Origin: Euglena gracilis
Lineage: Eukaryota; Euglenida; Euglenophyceae; Euglenales
Reading direction: 5' to 3'
DNA: 64,000 nt
NCBI GenBank assembly: GCA_039621445.1
Contig: CP154954.1
Location: 27,268,123 to 27,332,122, forward strand
The notes below the pieces were generated by a model. It was not told where the DNA came from and searched no databases. It worked only from the letters and a program-made list of their open reading frames with translations. The position numbers and the translations under genes were made by a program. Below are positions 10,033 through 18,861 of the stretch, piece by piece. Positions within the stretch are counted from its first letter, which is position 1. The number at the start of each line of letters is the position of its first letter.

Positions 10033-10784
10033 CGCCAGTGTTGGCCAGTCCAGTAGATCTCCTCCCAGACGTCGTCGGGCGCCAGGGGGGGGGATGGGCT
10101 CGCCGGTCCCCCCGGGCGAGGCCCCGGGTTATCCTCGATATCGCCGCAGCAGAGGATATCCCTGTGGCAGAGCTGCCTCGAGAGGCCGGGGCGACTGTGA
10201 CCGTCGGCGTGATGCCACCCCATCGTATGCCCGTGGCGCCGACCCCCCCGAGGGGCGGTAGCCGGCCGCCCTCCCCCCCCCATCTTGGGGCTGCGCGCAG
10301 GGGGGATACATGAGCAGCTGGACGTCGTCGTCCGCCAGGTCAGACCAGGTGCGACCGGGGGGGTGGGGGGGCAGGGGGGAAGCGGTGATATGGATTCCCT
10401 CCAGCCAGTGGTCCACGAGGACTTTTTTTGTTTTTTTTTTCTGGACCCGGTCCATTCCCCCCAAATGGAGGCGTCCGTCGAAGACAGCACAGACCAATCG
10501 TCTGCTGCTGAAATCGAGTTTGTCGGCAGGTTGGCCGGGGCTCTGGAACTGGCTGCTAAGGTGTGCTCCTTTTTTTGTGCAGCCCTTTTTTGATCCACCA
10601 GGTCGGTGACCATTTTCTTTTCCTCAGTGGACCTTGTCCTGAGTTTTTCCAAAATCCTCTGGATTTGGGGTGTTGTGGTGCATTTTTTGGGGGGGGGCCT
10701 TGGCCCAGTCCTGGGTGTGACTTCAAAAACTTCTGCCCCCCCCCCCTCTTCCACTCCCCCCCCCTTCGATTTGGCAGGGCACAA
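9834..10784 (-). pseudogene. LINE ORF segment carrying the 2A motif
   Basis: About 310 codons are open on the minus strand. An early part is rich in Gly and Pro, then comes a charged helical part (RILEKLRTRSTEEKKMVTDL), a lysine cluster (GSRKKKQKKSSW) and the 2A motif at 10119-10145. After about 10030 the homologous frame changes. In known elements a 2A lies just upstream of the endonuclease/RT protein and separates it from the N-terminal part by ribosome skipping. Here only about 30 plausible residues follow before the frame switch. Confidence 0.55.
10119..10145 (-). other. 2A (ribosome-skipping) peptide motif GDIEDNPGP
   Basis: The minus strand encodes ILCCGDIEDNPGPRP. It fits the family consensus D-(V/I)-E-x-N-P-G-P exactly, preceded by the usual hydrophobic residues and Gly. 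In 2A peptides the Gly-Pro bond is not formed and translation continues, giving two proteins. Such motifs are known in several non-LTR retrotransposon groups as well as RNA viruses. The surrounding frame has no viral feature. Confidence 0.85.
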
Positions 10785-11283
10785 ATGAAGGAGATGGTGG
10801 GAGGGAGGGTCCAGAGGGTCCAGCTGCCATTAAGAGCGGGGCATCGGTAGCAATGGACATGTGGCTGCCATTTGAATTTAAATTTAAATTTGGAACATTT
10901 CCAAGCAGCATCCACATGATTTGTAGCAGCAGTTGTCGCAGCAGGTCGGTGGGGAGCTGCAGCCCTTGGTTGGCTGTTGCACTGGCTGTCATGGTGGGGG
11001 TGTTCCTCACAGGGCCCCCCAGGAGGCTGCCCATCTGGGCCCCCATTTGGCTGCCCATTTGCCCCATTTGGGGCTGCAGCTGTTGCTGCTGTTGCTGATG
11101 TGGCTGCTGTTGTTGCTGGGCAGTCCTTCCGGGCTTCCCCTGGGGATTTAAAAGTGTGTGGTGTGTGTGGTGTGTGTGTATGTGTTCAAGCCAGGGGGGC
11201 GGTAAGGGCTGCTCAGGCTGGTGTCGGAGGTGGCGGGGGGGGATGTATCGGCTCTGGTGTTTTTTTTTTGAGGAACTCCTCAT
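10723..11283 (-). pseudogene. LINE ORF Gln-rich segment
   Basis: The minus-strand frame has a polyglutamine tract (QQQQQPHQQQQQQ, near 11080) followed by MGQMGSQMGAQMG, then a hydrophobic helix with DLLRQLLLQIMWMLLG. It overlaps the Met-initiated frame upstream and the 2A frame downstream, both joined at homopolymers. No catalytic domain is recognised. Confidence 0.45.
11155..11184. repeat. GT-rich microsatellite
   Basis: Short GTGTGTGGTGTGTGTGGTGT run, read as a His/Thr-rich stretch in the minus-strand frame. Confidence 0.9.
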
Positions 11284-11494
11284 AGGCTTCGTCTTCTTGT
11301 CGTCTCCTTTTTCCCGGTCGTCCTTCCTCCACCTTGTCGGCCAGCTCTTCCACTTTGCTTGCTAATACCAGCATATTCTGAGCCACCAGGCTCACTTGCT
11401 CCAGCACCGAATTCATTTTTTTGTTGAGGATGACGTTGTCCAGCGGCACTTCCAGCACGGCTGGCGGGTCTTCTGGGGCCGCGGCCCCCGACAT
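11213..11494 (-). pseudogene. LINE ORF start: coiled-coil segment
   Basis: The frame starts at ATG 11494 and reads MSGAAAPEDPPAVLEVP, then a heptad-like helix (KMNSVLEQVSLVAQNMLVLA, KVEELADKVEEG) and a basic patch (GKRRRQEDE). A coiled coil followed by a basic region is typical of LINE ORF1 proteins. It runs into a Pro-rich tail where a T/A homopolymer near 11250 probably shifts the frame. Confidence 0.5.
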
Positions 11495-11951
11495 GGCGGT
11501 TTATGCGAAAAAAAATAGACACTCAGAAAGTGTGGTTAGGAGGCGTTGGCTTCACTATCAACTGCTTCGCGGACAGTTTCGCTACTGTAATTGTAAATTA
11601 CTCTCACCTCCTCTTCACAGTTTTGGTTTTATTCGTTGATTGGCAGTGCACATTACGTGCTTTGCCTGTGGCTGTGTCTTGGACAAGATTATAACAAGAG
11701 GTAGGATATTTCAAGTTTGGAACTATCAAGTTGGTTGGAGAAGTTCCAGTTCAAGGAGAGAAGTTTCAACCTCCGCACCCTGACAACACTCTTTTGTACA
11801 TTACACCAACAGTATAAGCTACCCGCAACCTGTGGCGGCACAGGGAGTCACAAGGGGGTTCCTCTTGTGGCGAGGGCCAAAAGAGACGTTTCCCTGGGCC
11901 CGCGGCACGGTTTGGGTGAAGCTGTGCTACCCACCGTGAATGAAAAACTGA
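11495..11951. other. Spacer between divergent retroelements
   Basis: No gene. The minus-strand LINE starts at its left edge and the + strand R2-like element near its right edge, so it may hold the leaders of both. No LTR, TATA box or poly(A) tail is evident. Confidence 0.5.
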
Positions 11952-12300
11952 GTGTATTCATTAACAGCGCAACAGCAAACACCAAGGCTGGTGGTGGTTG
12001 ATACCAGGGAAACCCGGAAACGTCGAGCAGAACGAGATCCGGACTCATCAGATTCGGATGCGGACAGTGGTGTCTTCCATTGCCCCTTTGCCCCTTGTGC
12101 GAAGTCATTGCGACGGAATTTCCAAGGCTGGAATGCGAAGCGGTTGATGGTCAACCACGTGGCGACAGTGCATGTGGCAGCCAATGAAGTGCCATCTGCA
12201 TCATGGCTGCTACAGACACAACGGTGGGTGTGCAGGCATTGCTTGCGTCTGCTACCGGAAGGAAAGCGACTGCTTTCGGGTGCGAGCGGATCCCGTTCCT
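11952..12300 (+). pseudogene. R2-like element: N-terminal zinc-finger segment
   Basis: After an acidic stretch (RAERDPDSSDSDADSG) comes FHCPFAPCAK followed by a helix and VNHVATVH, a C-x4-C-x19-H-x4-H finger at about 12078-12177. A second partial finger follows (WVCRHCLRLLPEGKR). Such fingers bind the target DNA in R2-type proteins. No ATG is found at the start of this frame; the first in-frame GTG is at 11952. Homology passes to another frame near 12300. Confidence 0.65.
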
Positions 12301-12932
12301 TCCAGATTACCGCCAGTGTCACACCCAGCACCACCACCACCTGCTGCTTCCTCGCGCCAAGGCTTGACAACATCATTGGACACCCAAAATGCAGCCATGG
12401 CCGGGGCAATCAATGAGATCCTGTCCCTCTCACGGCCGCTCTTTCGGCACATCCCACGTGGAGCAGTGACAGTGTGGGGTGTGGCATGGGCAGAGGTGCA
12501 ACAACGCCTGTGCAGAAAGCGGTCATGGGAGTCATTGTGCGATTGGGCACTGTTCCAAAAGGTGACCTTGTGGTCCCCAAGGGGGGGCAAGGAGCACAAA
12601 GGCCAAGCAGTGGAGCTGATACGCTCACGAGTGCGGCGATTCAAGGACGGCGACATCATTTCTTTTTGGGAAGAGCACTGCCAAAGCTTTCCTCGACCAG
12701 GGCGCAAGATAAAGAAAAGCGACGTGTCCTTATCCTTACAAGACAAAGTGGAGAGACTGCAAGAACGACCCTTTTTGAACGCCTTGCGAGGACTCATGGA
12801 TGACGGAGCATTCGGGAAAGCAGTGAAGCACATGATGTCGGATGGTCTGCACGACCCGGTGGATCTCAACGTGCAATCCAAATTGCGAGACTTCCATCCA
12901 CGGAGACCGCAAGTGGCCTGTCCCAATCCAGT
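12280..12932 (+). pseudogene. R2-like element: region before RT
   Basis: This frame shows the conserved linker of these elements: LSRPLFRHIPRGAVTVWG, a basic helix with SRVRRFKDGDIISFWEEH, and ERPFLNALRGLMDDGAFGKA, typical of the segment that precedes the RT fingers. It is interrupted at codon PV (12930) by the inserted TIR element and resumes at 13415. Confidence 0.7.
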
Positions 12933-13414
12933 GGAGGCTAGGCACAGCGGGGGGGGGGGGGGGCTGGGGGGGGCGGGGGGCGGGCCGGGCGGCGGCGGGG
13001 GGGGGAGGGGGGGGGAGGGGGGTCCAAGGGCGGCCGCGCGGGCGGAACGCATCCTAAAATCGGTGATTTTCGGGTCCAAAAAGTGGTCATTTTTTGCCAT
13101 TTTTGGGCCATTTTTGACCAAAAAAAGTGCTTTTTTGGCCGCGCGCAGAGCGCGCGGCCCCCAAATTTGCCATTTTGGGTCCAAAAATGGTCATTTTTGG
13201 TCATTTTTGGGCCTCAAAAAATCGCGATTTTTTTACCAAAATTTTTTTTCTTGGCTATGCTAGGCACAGGGGGGGGAGGGGGGGGGTCCAGTGGGGGGGG
13301 AGCGGCTGCGCGGCGGTCCGCGCGTGGGGGCCTCGCGGGGGGGGCGGGGGGGGTCCCGGACCCCCCCGTCTGGTCTCTGGTCCCGGACCCCCCCGAGCGG
13401 CGCGCCTAGCCTCC
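12933..13414. mobile_element. 482-bp TIR element inserted in the R2-like element
   Basis: Termini are inverted: GGAGGCTAGGC at 12933-12943 and GCCTAGCCTCC at 13404-13414. AGT flanks both sides as a 3-bp target duplication. Removing the insert restores the reading frame of the host element (NPV then LKNLPFP). The inside is mostly G runs and short palindromic TTTTTGGCC-type words, with no coding capacity. A shorter relative lies at about 20480-20552 with the same ends. Confidence 0.85.
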
Positions 13415-14450
13415 AGTGTTGAAGAACCTTCCGTTCCCCAATGAGAATTCGAGTCAAGACCTTCGTGATTTGCAGAAACTTCTACGAGAAACATTGCTTT
13501 CGTTTGCAGCGGGCGTCCGCAGCGGGCCCCGATGGGTTGAGACCGCAGCATTTGCAAGACATTGTGCGGGTGGATGCAGGAGCAGCGCCTCTCGTGCTGT
13601 CAGCATTGAGCTCCTTCACCAAGGCAGCGCTCGAAGGACACTGCCGCCGTTAGCCATGCTCTGCATCGCTGATCCCTTTGAAGAAACCGGGTCCTGGCGG
13701 CAACATCAAATATCCGCCCAGTGGCCGTCGGGAACACAGTACGCCGGTTTGTGGGGAAGTTTGGCATGAATTCCGCAGTGGTGAAGCAACGTGCAGCAGA
13801 TTTGCTACCAAATCAAAGTGGGGTGGCAATGGATGGAGCCTGCGAGACCATCGCCCAAGGACTGCAGTCCTTGACGCAGAACACACCCGGGGAGGCGTGG
13901 GCCATCTTGCAGGTCCACCTCCAGAACGCCTTCAATGCGGTGGATCGGCAAGCTCTGTTGGATGCTGTGCGTTCACGTGCACCGTAATTGGAAGCCTGGG
14001 CTCGCCTGTCATATGCGTCACACTCCGTCTTGTATCTCGCCACATCAAGGCAAGGCGCACAAGGTGCCCTTGGGACCGCTCTTCTACACCTTGACATGGC
14101 AAGATCTGGTGACAAGACTCCCCGGGATCGTGGGCATGGAGATTTGGTGACAACTCCCGGGGAAGCTCCCGCGATGCTGCATCTGCAAGATGCCCCTTGG
14201 GCACGGAGGCCTCTCTCTGGAAATGTTGCAAGCTCCAGTCGCCTCGGGGTGCACCTGAATGAAGCGCTTTTTGCAAAGCCCAAACTTGAACTGCCTGCGT
14301 CCTCCCATGGAAAGTCCCCTGGCTGCCTGGCCATGGCAACAAAGTTTCGCAAAAAAGATGCACGTTTGGGGATCAGATGCAAAAGAGATGCAGGTTGTGA
14401 TGCCATGCGTGATGCCGATGTGAGTGGAGCATGAGCGTGTTTGCCCTTGA
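13415..14450 (+). pseudogene. R2-like element: reverse transcriptase, degraded
   Basis: Homology hops between frames: SAAGPDGLRPQHLQDIV (13510-13560), RRFVGKFGMNSAVVKQ after AVGNTV (near 13725), GVAMDGACE, then the motif A region VHLQNAFNAVDR near 13920. The expected metal-binding Asp of motif A is His here (CAC for GAC). Motif B is recognisable as RQGAQ near 14055 but shifted, and no intact YxDD was found. Several stops and shifts lie between 13650 and 14450. Confidence 0.7.
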
Positions 14451-14615
14451 TGTGCCTTGTGGCGCATGCCGTGCGTGCATGCTTCTTGCTTCCCAATGGA
14501 GCACCCAACGTCAACATTCGCATGCACGGTCGGACAATGCCACTTGAGCAATCTCGCCGCAGTGTGACAAATTGGATGCGCAAATGCACTCCCCCTGCGC
14601 AGCTTCCGGGCAAGG

Positions 14616-15120
14616 ATGCACGCATCACGCCGCACGTGGGACAATGGTCAGCCAGTGATGACAGTGGGCGCAATGCACCCTCCCCCTGCGCATATGGCGG
14701 GGTTGGGAATCAAGGATCCGATTGTGTTGCAAGCGCCGGCAAGGATGGCATGCATTTTATCCTCACAAGAACGCCACCAGGTGCTCAAGTTCCCGCCGGA
14801 GGCATGCGTACTGCCCCCTAACTTTGTGAATGTGGCGACGGAGCTCCAAAAGCATTTGGGACAACAATTTGCACCTCTCAAAGAATGGGTGGAGAAGCGA
14901 AAGCCCGTCGACGCAGAAGCGGACCATGCAAGCCAACAATGGTGGTCCGAGAAGGTGCACTTGGCACGCAAGGATCCTTTGAAGAATGCCCTCTCCCTAC
15001 GAGATTGTTGCCGGTTGCGATTACAATCAATGCCACACACCACAGCGTGGGCCAAGACTGTGCCCAACAAAGGCATCGGAACCCAAATCCAGCATCGAGG
15101 TACCGGCTGTTGCTAAGATG
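14616..15120 (+). pseudogene. R2-like element: thumb / pre-endonuclease segment
   Basis: The frame shows LPPNFVNVATELQKHLGQQF and later WWSEKVHLARKDPLKNALSL and RLRLQSMPHTTAWAKTVPN, like the helical stretch between RT and endonuclease in the family. It passes to the next frame near 15080. Confidence 0.6.
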
Positions 15121-15844
15121 GTGGCTGGGGGCAAAGGTGTTGACATGCGCAGCAGGAGCACCGTGCCGATTGTGTGGTGAAGCCCTTGATCCCTTTGGTG
15201 ACCATTTGCTTTGTTGCAAGAAGAACAAGCTTGTGCAGCGACATAACGCTGTACGAGGTGCGCTTGCAATGGTCCTCAGAGAGAAAGGGGTGCACACCCG
15301 CACGGAAGTGGCAATTGGCAGCAAGACGCGCCCGGCGGACATTGCCTTGGATGGGGTGGATCCAGCAGGGCCGCTGGCAGTCGATCTCGTGGTGTTTCAC
15401 CCATTGCGCAAAGACTTCACGTGGGACGAGACTAAGACATTGAAGAACATGGCAAGCATGGAGAACAAAAGAATCACCAAGCACCAACCAATATGCGAAG
15501 CAGCAGGATGGTTGTTCAGCCCTTTGTCTTTTCACCCATGGTCCGGCTTGGGCCCACTAGGCTCTGGCCTCATCAGCCGTCTCGTCAAGCAAGCACTGGG
15601 TGACAGTCAAGGTTGGGCCAGGCCGCATATGTCCGCCGACATTTGGCAACGCATTTCAGCAGCTTTGATGTCATTTGTGGCAGAGGAGCTCTCGCCGACA
15701 ATGTCAGTGAAAGGGCAAGACCAGCTCTCACTGACAGTGACAGCACAGGAGGTGCGACTGCCAAGACGCCGACAAACCTGCACCCCTGATGGCAGTCTCA
15801 CCCATGGATCTGGATGGGTGGCAGCAAGAAGAAGAGCAAGGTGA
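15075..15844 (+). pseudogene. R2-like element: zinc motif and PD-(D/E)xK endonuclease
   Basis: This is the best-preserved part. CRLCGEALDPFGDHLLCC (15164-15217) is the cysteine/histidine motif that precedes the restriction-like endonuclease. The nuclease core shows RPADIALDG (near 15329) and LAVDLVVFHPL with its Asp near 15383, followed by the conserved WLFSPLSFHPWSGLGPLGSG helix. The enzyme would nick target DNA for priming. The frame runs to a stop at 15842-15844, a likely natural end. Confidence 0.8.
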
Positions 15845-15928
15845 TGGGACAAATGTGGGTCTCATCCGCATTCAATGCTCCCGACCGCACCAAGAGGAGC
15901 CCGGCAGGAGGTAGCCCCTCCAGCTCAG

Positions 15929-15946
15929 ACACACACACACACACAC
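15929..15946. repeat. AC microsatellite
   Basis: (AC)9 just after the R2-like element. Confidence 0.95.
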
Positions 15947-16140
15947 AAGGGAAAAAAAGACAAAAGGGCCCACGCCCCTCAGGGCAAGGCCAGCGAGAAT
16001 CGAAGTCAAACCAAACATTGACAGGCGGGTGCAACGGCTCGCGGTGACCCGTCCCGATGGCAAAGAACAGCACGCCGTCATGGGCGACGCGCTCGCACGG
16101 GCGACGCGCGAGCACGACACACGCGAGACACGCGCGAGCC

Positions 16141-16228
16141 GTGCCAAGCTGTGCCGAGCCGTGCCGAGCCGTGCGCTTCCAAAGACCCGGCCGGCTAGCC
16201 GGCCAGCCGGCCAGCCGGCCAGCCGGCT
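16141..16228. repeat. Short GC tandem repeats
   Basis: GTGCCGAGCC is repeated two to three times (16141-16172), then CCGGCCAG-type units run to 16228. Confidence 0.9.
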
Positions 16229-16689
16229 GCGTGGAGGAGGCCCTCCACCCATGGTAAGTCCCCCCCCACCGCAAACCACACCAAAAGCGAGCAAGACCAA
16301 GACCAAGACGGCCACAACCCACAAAGCGCGGAGGTTAACCACGGAAACGCCCCCCCCCCCCCAAAAGGCGGCCCCCCGGTGTCACCGCTATGGTCGCTTG
16401 CCCTTCACACGGGCTGTAGAAGGGGCATTTCGCGGCAGCGCTCACAACGTGGACAACACCGGCTATTTCGGCTGGCCCAGGATTTGTTACCTCTGCCCCC
16501 GGGAACCGCAAAAAACGCTCACCCCCCCCCCCCCCCAAACCTCATGATTGACCCCCCTGGTTTGGGTCCCAACTCCTCGTTTAGCCCGAGATACGGCCAA
16601 TTTACGGTTTCGGGCCTCGAAATGGCCAGAACTGGCAAAACTGGTTGGCCCAAACCGCACATACCGATCGATAGGGAGTTCCTATAAGA

Positions 16690-16786
16690 AAAAGCGGGGT
16701 CCGATCACGATTCCCGGTGGAGAAACGGGGGGCGCCGTAGGCGCCCCCCGTTTCTCCACCGGGAATCGTGATCGGACCCCGCTTTT
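16690..16786. repeat. Perfect 47-bp-arm palindrome with 3-base loop
   Basis: Positions 16690-16736 pair perfectly with 16740-16786 around GTA. The arm includes GGGGTCCGATCACGATTCCC and GGTGGAGAAACGGGGGGCGC. It would extrude as a cruciform or fold as an RNA hairpin. Confidence 0.97.
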
Positions 16787-16900
16787 GTCTTAAAACCGTT
16801 AACCAAGTTCACGGGCTTCCTCGCAGTAGGCAAGCGCTTCCTAACGAGATGCCTAGGGGGTCAAAAATCTCGTTTTTGGCGTTCACGGGTGAACTTTGGC

Positions 16901-16982
16901 CGTTCACGGGTGCCGTAGTGCGCACCCGTGAACGGAATTTCCGTCCACGGCTGCCGTGCGTGCACGCGTGAACCGACCACGG
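16901..16982. repeat. Cassette 1 left subterminal palindromes
   Basis: 16901-16934 is CGTTCACGGGTGC, 8 bases, then its complement GCACCCGTGAACG. 16941-16982 is a diverged copy (CCGTCCACGGCTGCC...GTGAACCGACCACGG). A 14-bp palindrome GTTCACGGGTGAAC precedes at 16881. Likely protein-binding sites. Confidence 0.9.
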
Positions 16983-17074
16983 TTGCGCAAGGTGTTACCC
17001 GTGATCGGAATTTGAATTTTTTGGGTTTTCAACATTTGTGTTTCTGTCTGTCTGCTGCTTTTCCCCACAGTCCG

Positions 17075-17743
17075 ATGAAGCGTTTTGCCAACATGATGGA
17101 AGCACAGATGCCCCGCCCCCCCAACGTAGATGAATTTCTGGCTGTTTTACGTGGTGCTGGCTCCCTAGGAGCTGCTGCAGTGGATGCCCTTTTAGGCAGT
17201 CTCCCCACCGGTGGTCAAAATTGTGACTTGGGCCCCAAGAACCATGCCGCAGTAAAGTGTTTTTTGGGGTATATGGATGTTTGCAACCGGCATGGCGTTG
17301 TTCTTAGCTCTTTGGACGAAGTTTTGGTGGGATGGGCCAGATGGTGCGTTGATGCTCGTGAAGTTTTCAAGACGCAGCAGGAAGCCGATGCCTGGGTCCA
17401 GACAAGGCAGGAGAAGGTAGGAAAAGATGGGCGCCTTCGCTCCATGCCAGTGTCCAGTTTTCGGACCTATGTAAATGCTGTAAGCAACATTTACAAGGCA
17501 TTGGCTCCCGTTTATACCATCATTGTACCATCGTCTGTGTCCCAGTTCCCGCAGTTCAATGTGTTAATGAAGCCACTCGTCACGCACGAAAGGGCCAAAA
17601 AAGCAATGGAGGCTTTTAGTGACACGGATGTGGGTGCAGCCAAAAGTGTTCATTGTTCCGTTTGTGGCGAGACGTATCATTTTGTGTGTGCTGAGCTGCG
17701 TCGCGCGCCGAAAAAAGCGTGGATTTGTCAGGGTTGTCGTTGA
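17075..17743 (+). CDS. Tyrosine-recombinase N-terminal domain fused to half-PHD zinc finger
   Basis: ATG 17075 lies 4 bases after a strong acceptor (TTTTCCCCACAG, ends 17070), so a 5' UTR intron is likely. The 222-residue protein has no catalytic recombinase domain. Residues 17-180 match the start of the recombinase in cassette 2: DEFLAVLRG versus AEFLARLKD, LDEVLVGWARW versus LDDYVVAFAKW, and SFRTYVNAVSNIYK versus TLTTYVNALAVLYK, then SQFPQF versus SQFPNS. This is the core-binding (SAM-like) DNA-binding region of such recombinases. It is then joined to C194-x2-C197-x4-H202-x2-C205-x12-C218-x2-C221, the second half of a PHD finger (HCSVCGETYHFVC...AWICQGC). It could bind the cassette palindromes and chromatin, as a regulator or targeting factor; that role is inferred. 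GC and codon use are moderate. Confidence 0.8.
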   Translation: MKRFANMMEAQMPRPPNVDEFLAVLRGAGSLGAAAVDALLGSLPTGGQNCDLGPKNHAAVKCFLGYMDVCNRHGVVLSSLDEVLVGWARWCVDAREVFKTQQEADAWVQTRQEKVGKDGRLRSMPVSSFRTYVNAVSNIYKALAPVYTIIVPSSVSQFPQFNVLMKPLVTHERAKKAMEAFSDTDVGAAKSVHCSVCGETYHFVCAELRRAPKKAWICQGCR

Positions 17744-17946
17744 GTTATCCGTCCTGTTGTTCCTCTGACCATGCCGAAAGGCATCGCGAGCATGTGCCTC
17801 GCACCGAAATTTAGTTTGCCGCGTGTCAGTTCCCTATGCCACCTCTTGCATTCCTGCCCCCACCCCTCAAGTTCACCAGGTTCGCCATTTGTTTCAAATC
17901 CTCTTCCCTAGTGCATAAATCTTTTCCCTTTTTTAAAGGCAAAATT

Positions 17947-18046
17947 CCGTCCACGGCTGCCGTCTGTGCACCCGTGAACCGACCACGGGTGCGCATATGT
18001 GAAAACGGGGTCCGTTCACGGGTGCCGTAGTGCGCACCCGTGAACG
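17947..18046. repeat. Cassette 1 right subterminal palindromes
   Basis: 17947-17988 repeats the diverged palindrome of 16941-16982 (two differences). 18013-18046 is identical to 16901-16934. The order is mirrored relative to the left end. Confidence 0.9.
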
Positions 18047-18164
18047 CACCCCGTTTCCTCACGTGGGGAAGCCCGTGAACGGTTAACGGTTTTAAAGTCG
18101 TCAAATGAGGTCGCCGTACCGGGGGGATTAAAATACCGCTCGGTAGTAATACTGAATGGATTAA

Positions 18165-18700
18165 TACCGCTCTTTAATAAAGCCTCCCATACGCCGGGGC
18201 TTTGGCAGGGGGGGGAGGGGGGGTCCCGAGGTCTGATTTTTTTTTGCATTTTTGGCACTTTTTGCTGTACTGTCTCAACACAGGGGGGGGAGGGTCCTGG
18301 GGTCCCAACTGTACTGCCAAACCCCCCCCTCAAAAATTGGCCAAAAACCGGCGCCGAAGGCGCCGGAAAAAATTTTTATGGCCTTTTTTTGGTCCAAAAA
18401 GGCCATTTTTGGTCCAAAAAGGCCATTTTTGGTCCAAAAAGGCCATCTGTCTCTGACCGTTCGGCACTAGGGGGGGGGTCCCAAAAATCCCAACTGTACA
18501 GGGGGGGGAGGGGGGGGTCCCCAAAAAACCCCAACTGTACTGCCATCGCCCCGCCTGATCGTTATGATGTGAGACAGAAAAAATGCACTCCGCGATCCAG
18601 ATAAATTTTTGCTCGATCCTAATTCCGGCCGCCGTGCCAGAAAAATGCCCAGATCGCCAGTCACGGAAACTCGCCCAGTGAGCGGAATTTATATCAGGAA
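18165..18700. repeat. G-run insert in the left end of cassette 2
   Basis: No gene. It contains poly-G tracts, a GGCGCCGAAGGCGCC hairpin near 18350 and, at 18391-18446, 2.8 copies of the 20-mer GGTCCAAAAAGGCCATTTTT. The right end of cassette 2 lacks it, so it is probably a later insertion. Confidence 0.6.
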
Positions 18701-18798
18701 AGACCCCCCCTCCCCCGACTTTGTCCTGAGTCGGAGGGGGGGTCTTGCTATAAGTCGGTGTACCAACCCCCCTCCGACTCAGGACAAAGTCGGTGTAC
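18701..18798. repeat. Cassette 2 left subterminal repeats
   Basis: 18701-18745 is a hairpin (AGACCCCCCCTCC... / ...GGAGGGGGGGTCT) containing CCGACTTTGTCCTGAGTCGG. 18773-18793 is the word in opposite orientation, preceded by AAGTCGGTGTACC. Confidence 0.9.
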
Positions 18799-18861
18799 GC
18801 CTAATGAGGAAAAGTGTCACAATTACGTTTTCAACCAATACATTTGTCTTTTTACAGCTCC

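Larger units (their letters stand above)
9706..11494 (-). mobile_element. Degenerate non-LTR (LINE-type) element with 2A motif, RT missing
   Basis: Consecutive minus-strand frames read, in order, a Met-initiated coiled-coil segment (11494-11213), a Gln-rich and MG-repeat segment, a basic segment, a 2A motif, and a C-terminal block (10032-9706) with GGWSFATVAMGTWGGVGPES. That last phrase resembles the extreme C-terminus of endonuclease-bearing RT proteins of algae and protists. The RT and endonuclease that should lie between the 2A and the C-terminus are absent, so this looks like an internal deletion derivative. Frames change at G/C homopolymers (near 11250, 10770 and 10030), which may be mutations or sequencing errors. 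Confidence 0.6.
11952..15844 (+). mobile_element. R2-like non-LTR retrotransposon with C-terminal restriction-like endonuclease, degenerate
   Basis: Reading the + strand through several frames gives an N-terminal C2H2 zinc finger, a conserved helical region, an RT domain and a C-terminal CCHC-type zinc motif plus PD-(D/E)xK endonuclease. This is the layout of R2/NeSL-type elements, which nick a target and prime reverse transcription there. A 482-bp TIR element is inserted at 12933-13414. Frameshifts and stops are common between 13.5 and 15.1 kb, and the RT motif A aspartate is lost, so the copy is dead. No 5' or 3' terminus or target duplication could be set. Confidence 0.85.
16683..18093. 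mobile_element. Cassette 1: TIR element carrying a truncated recombinase-PHD gene
   Basis: Inverted repeats of about 30 bp lie at 16790-16820 and 18065-18094 (TTAAAACCGTTAACC... and its complement, 1-2 indels). Inside each end are two copies of a 34-bp palindrome, so the cassette is nearly symmetrical. The single + strand gene lies between. The element splits a family B repeat: host sequence stops at 16682 (AGGGAGTTCC) and resumes at 18094. A perfect 97-bp hairpin occupies 16690-16786 at the left edge, outside the TIR. Confidence 0.75.

Noticed and set aside
10119-10145. RNA-virus insertion suggested by the 2A motif
   Set aside because: No viral polymerase, capsid or other viral domain is nearby; the flanks fit a LINE.
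12252-13184. 310-codon minus-strand frame
   Set aside because: It runs antisense to the R2-like element and through the G-run TIR insert (poly-Pro). It is a shadow of low-complexity DNA.
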